Source of the DNA: Ilumatobacteraceae bacterium
GTDB taxonomy: Bacteria > Actinomycetota > Acidimicrobiia > Acidimicrobiales > Ilumatobacteraceae
Assembly (NCBI GenBank): GCA_030727685.1
Contig: JANRBC010000043.1
Span: forward strand, 1 to 6,970
Length of the DNA stretch: 6,970 nt
Reading direction: 5' to 3'
Part shown: positions 1-5,751 of the stretch, piece after piece
Position numbering within the stretch: position 1 is the first letter of the stretch
How the letters are laid out: each line of letters starts with the position of its first letter
Made by a program: the position numbers and the translations under genes
The notes under the pieces: model-generated
Database searches by the model: none
What the model was told of the DNA's origin: nothing
What the model saw: only the letters and a program-made list of their open reading frames with translations

Positions 1-16
1 CTGGCACTATGACTTG

Positions 17-34
17 CTAGTGCTCTGGCACTAG
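17..34. repeat. Perfect 7-bp inverted repeat with 4-nt loop at the 3' end of the MDR gene
   Basis: CTAGTGC (17-23) and GCACTAG (28-34) are perfect reverse complements around TCTG. The repeat covers the MDR stop codon at 17-19 and its last codons. A further copy of GCACTA lies at 4-9, so 18-23 could pair with either side, giving two competing hairpins. The nonamer CTGGCACTA also occurs as a direct repeat at 1-9 and 25-33. No T-run follows on either strand, so an intrinsic terminator is not established. Transcript-end protection or chance are alternatives. Confidence 0.4.
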
Positions 35-1084
35 TACAAACTTGCCAAAATGTTTTTTCTCGAGAAACTCGCTCTGCGCCTTGGCGATGTCACGTAGGGC
101 GAAAGTTTTTGCCACGAGCGGCTTAATTTTATTATTTTCGATATAAGAAACAAGATTGCCGAACACCGGCTCATCCCATGCTGTGCAGCCGATCAAAGTT
201 AAATCTTTCAAATAAAAATCACGCAGATCGAGACTGACAATCGGGCCACCAATTGCGCCTGAAGAAACATATCTTCCACCCCGACGCAACAACTTCAGCA
301 TCAACCCAAAGTCTCTGCCACCAACATTGTCGACAACAACATCGACCGAGCCTTCTCCGAGAGCTGCAACATAGTCTGTACCCCGTTCAATTATTTTGTC
401 GGCGCCGATTTCTTTGGCTTGCTCGGTTTTGCCCGCGCCAACTATCGCCGTAACGCGTGCTTCACGAAGTTTTGCCAATTGCACAGCCGCCGAACCGACA
501 CCACCCGAGGCGCCAGCAATCAACACATGATCATTCATCGAAACATTCGCGCGCAACAACATGTTCTCGGCCGAACCATAACTGCACGGAATCGAACCCA
601 ATTCAACATCATTCCAATTTGTATTGACCACAAAGACTTCGCTCGCCGGCACTTTCACAAATTCAGCGAAAGCACCATCAAAATCAGACCCCATCCAGAC
701 ATTGCGCATCGAATCAAAACCGTCTGGTCTCATGCACGGCCGAACCAGCACACGCTTGCCGACAAGATGAGCATTTATATTTTCAGCGACTTCAACCACT
801 TTTCCGCAACAGTCAGTGCCCTGAATAAACGGAAATGGCGTTGCAAGATCCCACCCACCATCGGCTTTTTGAATCTCGGCCAGTTCGCCGTCATCAGCAA
901 CTGAATTAGTCGACACCGTTATCGAATCTGAATACCAGCCGACCCTTGTGTTGATCTCTGTGTTGTTGACGCCCGCTGCCAAAACCTGAATTAAAACTTC
1001 GCCAGAGCCAACAGTCGGCGTCGGCACATCTTTGTAGACAAGTTTGTCGTAGCCACCATTGCCGGTCGTAACTATCGCCTTCAC
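17..1084 (-). CDS. Zinc-less MDR-family NAD(P)H-dependent oxidoreductase (quinone oxidoreductase / alcohol dehydrogenase-like)
   Basis: The 355-aa protein has the medium-chain dehydrogenase/reductase layout. A GroES-like N-terminal domain (about residues 1-150, opening MKAIV) is followed by a Rossmann domain with the nucleotide-binding motif GASGGVG at residues 191-197, and then by DVVVDNVGG and GRYVSSGAIGG, typical of quinone-oxidoreductase-type members. The usual catalytic-zinc Cys is replaced by Asn (GVNNTE, about residues 38-43) and the four-Cys structural-zinc loop is absent, so a zinc-independent NAD(P)H reductase is likelier than a classical alcohol dehydrogenase. About 35 extra residues (roughly 50-85) precede the FIQGTD motif. 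The start is GTG at 1084, which gives the standard MKAI opening. No Shine-Dalgarno is visible, but the upstream oxygenase gene stops only 13 bp away, so translation is probably coupled. The substrate is unknown; enoyl/quinone reduction is the family default. Confidence 0.9.
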   Translation of the reverse strand: MKAIVTTGNGGYDKLVYKDVPTPTVGSGEVLIQVLAAGVNNTEINTRVGWYSDSITVSTNSVADDGELAEIQKADGGWDLATPFPFIQGTDCCGKVVEVAENINAHLVGKRVLVRPCMRPDGFDSMRNVWMGSDFDGAFAEFVKVPASEVFVVNTNWNDVELGSIPCSYGSAENMLLRANVSMNDHVLIAGASGGVGSAAVQLAKLREARVTAIVGAGKTEQAKEIGADKIIERGTDYVAALGEGSVDVVVDNVGGRDFGLMLKLLRRGGRYVSSGAIGGPIVSLDLRDFYLKDLTLIGCTAWDEPVFGNLVSYIENNKIKPLVAKTFALRDIAKAQSEFLEKKHFGKFVLVPEH

Positions 1085-1097
1085 AATTTAAACACGA

Positions 1098-1952
1098 TCA
1101 ATCAATTAGTTCATCAGCGCGCAAGCCTGCACGCTCAAGATGAATTGGCAGAACCCTGCCATAAAGTTCTTTTGCACGCTGTGGACTACTAACCATGCCA
1201 GGTTCAGAGACATAACTGAAAATTGCGACATATCGCTTTCGCTTGCCTCGAAGTGGCGCAACGCGATGCAACGAATATCTGCCTTTGAAGATTTGCAAAT
1301 CACCTGGCTCGAGAATCACAGTCTTAATCATCGACTTGTCGCCGTCTAGAACTTGTTCAACTTTTTCGTAGTTCTCTTCGGTCAACGAGCGAACCATCGG
1401 ACTGAATTCAAACTCGCCGCCTGACTCTGCATTCTGAATCGCCAGAGTCACCGTGAAATTGTTTGTATCAAAATGCCACGGAAATCCGCCGCCCTCTTCT
1501 GCGAGGTTCACAACTACGTCAGCCAACGGGTCGGCATAAGGAAAAAACTTGTCTTCTTGAAGAACATCTTTGATGAACGGCGAAAATGCCGGCCACTCAA
1601 AAATCGTGCGCAAGATACTTTCAGCGCCAAGGTTGTCGGCTGGCACAAAAGCGTTCGACCGATCATAAAATCTGCGGAGCGGGTGCGAGTTTGGCAGGTC
1701 ATCGCGGTCGGAGAGAAAGTACGGGTTAGTTCGCGTAAAGTTTCGGTGGCCAAATTTCTCAACTCTGTCGCACTCGGCGACTAATTCAGCGATTTTCTCG
1801 ACCCGAATAAAGCCTTTGAGAACCGCGCAACCATCGGCATTAATCAACGCCTGTGCGATTGTGAGCAAATCACGGCGTTCTTGGCAGTCGCGATCTATCG
1901 GGTATCGATCGAGATCTACAAAATCAGCTGCGGCAATCAAAGTTGTAGTCAT
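1098..1952 (-). CDS. 2-oxoglutarate/Fe(II)-dependent oxygenase, HalD/BesD/ArpA-like, with hydroxylase-type HxD motif
   Basis: From the ATG at 1952 the protein has 284 residues. A double-stranded beta-helix iron site is visible: His160 and Asp162 in WHFDTNNF, a distal His229 in YSLHRVAP, and a basic stretch ending in Arg240 before YVAIFSY that probably anchors 2-oxoglutarate. The N-terminal half, with GCAVLKGF (41-48), and the general layout recall the ArpA/HalD/BesD group of amino-acid-modifying oxygenases. In the halogenases of that group the metal-binding Asp is Gly, leaving a site for chloride; here Asp is present, so hydroxylation or a related oxidation is predicted. An in-frame TTG at 1976 would add eight residues (SIIRYIY...), but ATG TTTL is the better start because the extension has no conserved look and covers an AT-rich, promoter-like stretch. 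It lies 13 bp upstream of the MDR gene and diverges from the diaphorase operon. The substrate is unknown. Confidence 0.82.
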   Translation of the reverse strand: MTTTLIAAADFVDLDRYPIDRDCQERRDLLTIAQALINADGCAVLKGFIRVEKIAELVAECDRVEKFGHRNFTRTNPYFLSDRDDLPNSHPLRRFYDRSNAFVPADNLGAESILRTIFEWPAFSPFIKDVLQEDKFFPYADPLADVVVNLAEEGGGFPWHFDTNNFTVTLAIQNAESGGEFEFSPMVRSLTEENYEKVEQVLDGDKSMIKTVILEPGDLQIFKGRYSLHRVAPLRGKRKRYVAIFSYVSEPGMVSSPQRAKELYGRVLPIHLERAGLRADELID

Positions 1953-2017
1953 ATATATGTATCTAATAATAGACAAGTCGCCATCCAGGTGATTTAAGTC
2001 GTAAAGTCAAGGAAGCA
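1953..2017. promoter_or_regulatory. Divergent intergenic region, probable promoters for both gene groups
   Basis: These 65 bp are the only non-coding gap of note and must hold, or lie beside, the start signals for both directions. An AT-rich block (about 1951-1971) contains TATTAT on the minus strand (1971-1966), 13 nt before the minus-strand ATG, which would give a leaderless or very short leader transcript. That agrees with the lack of a Shine-Dalgarno there. No convincing -35 partner at normal spacing was found for either direction, and no clear operator palindrome was seen. The assignment rests mainly on position and base composition. Confidence 0.3.
2009..2013 (+). promoter_or_regulatory. 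Ribosome binding site of the fused NuoE-NuoF gene
   Basis: AAGGA lies 4 nt before the ATG at 2018. The spacing is slightly short, but this is the only Shine-Dalgarno-like site near the proposed start, and it supports that ATG over the internal Met codons at residues 37 and 39. Confidence 0.5.
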
Positions 2018-3826
2018 ATGGATCTAAAAATCGCATCAGGTTCGGCTAACACCGAAGAGCGTCAGGCTGTTGACTCGTTGCTCGGCGCGCCCCAAGAAAC
2101 TTCGCATGGTGCCCAACGCGACGAAATGGGTATGCGTGTTTCTACAGGCGGTGAAAGTCTGCGCAAATTGCGGCACTTACTTTTGCCGACGCTGCACAGC
2201 GTCAATGATCGTGTTGGCTTTATCAGTCGCGGTGCAATTAATTACATTTCTCAGCGCCTAGATATTGCCCCCGCAGAAATTTACGGCGTTGCAACTTTCT
2301 ACGCTTTATTTGATACAAACGAGAGACCCGCGCGCCAGGTTCATGTTTGTATCGATCTGGCATGTCGAGCCGCATCAGGTTGCACCGAAGAAACTCTCCC
2401 CGAAGGTGCTATCGCGTCGCCTTGCCTGGGCACTTGTGAGCGGGCACCGTCAGTACTAGTTATTGAAACTGGCGTCACCGTTCGCCAAGAAGTTCTCGCA
2501 CCTGCGACAAAAGCTCAAATCGCAGATCTCGTCGCCGGAAAGTCAGCACCCGCCGAGCAACCAATTGCACAGGCGGCACCGCAAACGCCAGATAAGTCAC
2601 TGGTGCTTCTTTCAAGAATCGGTATCGCCGACCCACTCAGCATTGACGATTACATCTCAAATAATGGCTTCACGGCTTTGCACAAAGCGTTCGCAATTGG
2701 TGCTGAACAAGTGATCGCCGAAGTTACGACATCGGGTTTGGTTGGTCGCGGTGGTGCAGCGTTTCCTACCGGCAGAAAATGGGCAGCAGTGGCATCGCAG
2801 CCAGTCAAAACTCGATATCTGATTTGCAATGCCGACGAATCTGAGCCAGGCACTTTCAAAGACAGAGTCCTGCTCGAGGGTGATCCGTTTGCATTGGTCG
2901 AGGCGATGACGATTGCAGCGTTCGCAACGGGATCTCAACATGGCTACATCTATCTGCGTGGTGAGTACCCACGCGCTCTCATGAATTTAACTAATGCCAT
3001 CGAAGTCGCACGCAACAAAAATTATCTCGGCGACAACATTCTCAACTCTGGCTTTAATTTCGACATCACAATTTTCAGAGGTGCGGGCGCTTACATCTGC
3101 GGCGAAGAAACTGCAATTTTCAATTCGATCGAGGGCTTCCGCGGCGAACCTCGCAACAAGCCGCCATTTCCTGTTGAAGTTGGTCTGTTTGGCAAGCCAA
3201 CAGTGGTCAATAATGTTGAAACCCTTCTCAACGTGTTGCCGATCATCAATAACTCTGGCGAAAAATATGCATCGTGGGGTTCAACCGGCTCTAAAGGCAA
3301 AAAACTTTTCTGTGTCTCGGGTGCTGTCAACAAGCCAGGCGTCTACGAAGTTACCTTTGGCGTCACGCTGCGCGAGCTGATAAACCTCGCAGGCGGACTC
3401 AAATCAGACTCAACAATTCAGGCTGTGCTGCTCGGTGGTGCCGCCGGCGGCTTTGTAGGCCCAGAAGATCTTGATCTTGAACTGACCCTAGAAGCAGCCC
3501 GAGCAGCAGGCACAACACTCGGCTCTGGAGTCGTAATGGTTCTAGATCAAAACGTAAACATGTTCGATCAGTTGCAAAGAATTGCAGCCTTCTTTCGTGA
3601 CGAATCTTGCGGTCAGTGTGTGCCATGCCGAGTTGGCACCGTACGTCAACAAGAAGCACTCGCCAGATTGGTCAAGTCAAATGGCACGGATAGCACCGCT
3701 GTCGACCTTCAGCTTTTACGCGATCTCGGCCAGGTTATGCGTGACGCCAGCATCTGCGGCCTAGGCCAAACAGCCCACAATGCCATCGACTCTGCGCTCA
3801 CACGACTTAAGGTGTTTTCAGCATGA
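2018..3826 (+). CDS. Fused NuoE-NuoF-type NADH dehydrogenase/diaphorase flavoprotein
   Basis: The 602-aa protein joins two subunits that are separate in complex I and in FdsGB-type formate dehydrogenases. Residues about 50-170 are a NuoE-like thioredoxin-fold domain with [2Fe-2S] ligands Cys111, Cys116, Cys136 and Cys140 (CX4C and CX3C). An Ala/Pro/Gln-rich linker (about 173-192) leads to a NuoF-like domain. This has the FMN/NADH-binding segments GLVGRGGAAFPTGRKW (240-255), NADESEPGTFKDR (271-283) and GAGAYICGEE (355-364), an SLBB-like part (about 430-510), and [4Fe-4S] ligands in CGQCVPC (Cys531, 534, 537) plus Cys580. All cofactor ligands are present. The expected role is cytoplasmic electron transfer between NAD(H) and Fe-S centres. 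The start is ATG 2018 with AAGGA upstream. The stop overlaps the next gene's start in ATGA (3823-3826), implying the two products form one complex. The enzyme's real electron partner is not identified. Confidence 0.93.
   Translation: MDLKIASGSANTEERQAVDSLLGAPQETSHGAQRDEMGMRVSTGGESLRKLRHLLLPTLHSVNDRVGFISRGAINYISQRLDIAPAEIYGVATFYALFDTNERPARQVHVCIDLACRAASGCTEETLPEGAIASPCLGTCERAPSVLVIETGVTVRQEVLAPATKAQIADLVAGKSAPAEQPIAQAAPQTPDKSLVLLSRIGIADPLSIDDYISNNGFTALHKAFAIGAEQVIAEVTTSGLVGRGGAAFPTGRKWAAVASQPVKTRYLICNADESEPGTFKDRVLLEGDPFALVEAMTIAAFATGSQHGYIYLRGEYPRALMNLTNAIEVARNKNYLGDNILNSGFNFDITIFRGAGAYICGEETAIFNSIEGFRGEPRNKPPFPVEVGLFGKPTVVNNVETLLNVLPIINNSGEKYASWGSTGSKGKKLFCVSGAVNKPGVYEVTFGVTLRELINLAGGLKSDSTIQAVLLGGAAGGFVGPEDLDLELTLEAARAAGTTLGSGVVMVLDQNVNMFDQLQRIAAFFRDESCGQCVPCRVGTVRQQEALARLVKSNGTDSTAVDLQLLRDLGQVMRDASICGLGQTAHNAIDSALTRLKVFSA
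3809..3814 (+). promoter_or_regulatory. Internal ribosome binding site for the Fe-S subunit gene
   Basis: AAGGTG lies at the end of the NuoE-NuoF coding region, 8 nt before the ATG at 3823. It matches the Shine-Dalgarno consensus AAGGAG at five of six positions. Together with the ATGA overlap it fixes the start of the downstream gene. Confidence 0.55.
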
Positions 3827-4761
3827 GCACTCAGGTCACCACGGGTCTGCAAGTTCGCAAAAGTGTCGAACTCACCATTGATGGCAAGAAAGTTACAGCA
3901 CCTGAAGGCTCGACTCTTCTCGATGCTTGCCGAGCATCAGGTAAAGAAATACCGACTCTCTGTTTTGGTGACACAATTACGCCAAAAAATGCGTGCCGTG
4001 TTTGCATGGTTGAACTCGAGGGCTCTCGCACACTCGTGCCAAGTTGTTCTCGCAAAGTCGAAGCGGGCATGGTCGTAAATACAGATACTGAGCGCACATC
4101 ACACAGCCGCAAACTTGTGCTCGAGCTTCTTGGTTCATCTGTTGACTTGTCACTGACAAAAAATGTTTCAAAATGGAATGACAATTACGACGCAAAACCT
4201 TTGCGGTTCGGTGCTCCGTCATATCACCATGGCAAACGAGATGAGGCGGTAACTGGTCACCACCATCAGCCCGACGGTGAAACTGCCGAGACTGTTCACC
4301 AACCTGTCAAGATCGACAACGCTCTTTATGTTCGCGACTATTCAAAATGTATCTTGTGTTATCAATGTGTTGATGCCTGCGGTGAGCAATGGCAAAATAC
4401 TTTTGCGATTACAACAGCAGGTCGTGGGTTCGATGCCAGAATTTCAACCGAATTCGCAGTCGACTTAACAGATTCGGCGTGTGTTTATTGCGGCAATTGT
4501 ATTCAAGTTTGCCCAACCGGAGCGTTGATGTTTACATCCGAATACGAAATGCGCGAAGCCGGCACCTGGAGAGAAGAAGAACAAACTCAAACCGACACTA
4601 TTTGTCCATATTGCGGTGTTGGTTGCTCATTGACACTTCATGTTCAAGACAACACAATCGTTAAAGTCACCTCACCAAGCGATCACTCGGTCACTCACGG
4701 AAACCTTTGCATCAAAGGTCGCTTTGGCTTTCAGCACGTACAAAACACTAAACCTGAATAG
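3823..4761 (+). CDS. Iron-sulfur electron-transfer subunit, N-terminal half of a NuoG/formate dehydrogenase alpha chain, no molybdopterin domain
   Basis: The 312-aa protein carries, in order: a [2Fe-2S] ferredoxin domain (Cys47, 58, 61, 75; CX10CX2CX13C, as in NuoG); a segment (about 94-120) where NuoG/FdhA proteins bind the His-Cys [4Fe-4S] cluster but no Cys exists here; a His-rich linker (about 135-159); a two-cluster ferredoxin domain (CILCYQCVDAC at 176-186, CVYCGNCIQVCP at 220-231); and CPYCGVGC (261-268) with Cys296 in LCIKGRFGF, the N-terminal [4Fe-4S] motif of bis-MGD molybdopterin oxidoreductases. The chain ends 12 residues after LCIKG, before any molybdopterin-binding domain. It should pass electrons between the NuoE-NuoF partner and an unidentified subunit. 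It starts in an ATGA overlap, and its TAG is immediately followed by the ATG of the oxygenase. No leftover molybdopterin-domain code follows, and I recall actinobacterial proteins ending similarly, so it looks like an intact short gene, not a recent break. Confidence 0.88.
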   Translation: MSTQVTTGLQVRKSVELTIDGKKVTAPEGSTLLDACRASGKEIPTLCFGDTITPKNACRVCMVELEGSRTLVPSCSRKVEAGMVVNTDTERTSHSRKLVLELLGSSVDLSLTKNVSKWNDNYDAKPLRFGAPSYHHGKRDEAVTGHHHQPDGETAETVHQPVKIDNALYVRDYSKCILCYQCVDACGEQWQNTFAITTAGRGFDARISTEFAVDLTDSACVYCGNCIQVCPTGALMFTSEYEMREAGTWREEEQTQTDTICPYCGVGCSLTLHVQDNTIVKVTSPSDHSVTHGNLCIKGRFGFQHVQNTKPE

Positions 4762-5751
4762 ATGAACTCGCTCAACAAGCGCCTTGAGATCGTCGATATC
4801 TCACCGCTGAAGAGCATCTCAAATAAAGATTACGACGATGCGGCTGGCAAACTTTACTCGGCACTAAGCGAAATTGGTTTTGCAATAATCGTCAATCACG
4901 GCGTCGATGAAAAGATCATTGCTGACATGCGACAAGCGGTCGCAAAGGTTTTCGAAACGCCGCGCGAGATTTTGATGCAAGACATGGTCGTCAAAGGCAA
5001 CTACCGAGGCTTTGTGCCGCTCGGATACTTCACACCGAATTCTGGCAAAGGCAAAGCCGACCAATACGAGGCCTGGAAGTTACATAACGAGACTGACCCG
5101 CATGACCCAATTTGCCAAGCAAGTGCACTTTACGGCCCGAATAAGTGGCCGCGAATTGCCGCAGATATCAAGACACCTGTCATGAGGTATTGGCAAGCAT
5201 TGGCAAATGTAAGTGAGCGTTTAATCATTGCCCTTTGCGCACAGCTACGCGTCGATTCGAACATCATCTTGGCGGGCATGACAAACCCTTTAACAAACAT
5301 GACGCTGCTCAACTATCCACCGATGTCGCCCCAAAGCGATACCTGGGGCATTCACCCACACAAAGATTTCAACTTATTGACACTGCTCGCCCACGACCCA
5401 ATCGGCGGCCTCGAGGTGCGCAATCGCGCCGACGAATGGATCAGCGCCGAGTGTCCACCTGATGGTCTTGTGCTTAATGTCGGAGACATGCTCGAACTTT
5501 GGAGTGGTGGTCGTTTGATCTCGACACCTCACCGGGTGTTTAATAAATCTGGCAAACCCCGACAGTCATTTCCGTTTTTTTCAAAGCCACGTTTCGACAT
5601 CATCGTCAAGCCGTTGCTCGACCCAATTGATGGCTTTGATCGCCCACCGTTGCATGTCGGCACCTCTGCTGCCGACATTTGGTATTCGAATTGGCCAGAC
5701 ACAGTTTCAAATGACCCCACACAAGTTCTCGGCGAATACAGTTCGTCGTGA
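4762..5751 (+). CDS. Isopenicillin N synthase-like 2-oxoglutarate/Fe(II)-dependent oxygenase
   Basis: The 329-aa protein has the two-part layout of this family. An N-terminal DIOX_N-like region (about 8-120) contains EIGFAIIVNHGV (37-48) and KGNYRGFVPLGY (78-89). A C-terminal beta-helix domain holds the full active site: His200 and Asp202 in HPHKDFNLLTLL, His257 in STPHRVF, and Arg267/Ser269 in the RxS motif that binds 2-oxoglutarate. LNVGDMLELWSGG (238-250) is also typical. All catalytic residues are present, so an active soluble oxygenase (hydroxylation, ring closure or desaturation) is likely. Its ATG directly abuts the TAG of the Fe-S gene and no Shine-Dalgarno is visible, so it probably depends on translational coupling. 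Its TGA overlaps the next gene's GTG start (GTGA, 5748-5751). Family members act on very diverse small molecules; the substrate cannot be told. Confidence 0.92.
   Translation: MNSLNKRLEIVDISPLKSISNKDYDDAAGKLYSALSEIGFAIIVNHGVDEKIIADMRQAVAKVFETPREILMQDMVVKGNYRGFVPLGYFTPNSGKGKADQYEAWKLHNETDPHDPICQASALYGPNKWPRIAADIKTPVMRYWQALANVSERLIIALCAQLRVDSNIILAGMTNPLTNMTLLNYPPMSPQSDTWGIHPHKDFNLLTLLAHDPIGGLEVRNRADEWISAECPPDGLVLNVGDMLELWSGGRLISTPHRVFNKSGKPRQSFPFFSKPRFDIIVKPLLDPIDGFDRPPLHVGTSAADIWYSNWPDTVSNDPTQVLGEYSSS

Noticed and set aside
419..904. 161-codon plus-strand open frame
   Set aside because: It lies wholly antisense to the well-supported MDR gene, and its translation is rich in Arg/His/Thr with no recognisable domain, as expected of a shadow frame.
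1098..1952. Naming the minus-strand oxygenase a halogenase
   Set aside because: The iron-binding motif is HxD, not the HxG seen in 2OG-dependent halogenases.
1953..1976. Eight-residue N-terminal extension of the minus-strand oxygenase from TTG
   Set aside because: TTG is a rarer start, the added residues look non-coding and cover the AT-rich promoter-like block, and the downstream ATG gives a normal N-terminus.
3831..4184. 117-codon minus-strand open frame
   Set aside because: It is antisense to the Fe-S subunit whose cluster motifs are clear on the plus strand.
4759..4900. Frameshift or nonsense mutation cutting a full-length formate dehydrogenase
   Set aside because: No molybdopterin-domain sequence follows in any frame; the next codons are the clean start of an IPNS-like oxygenase.
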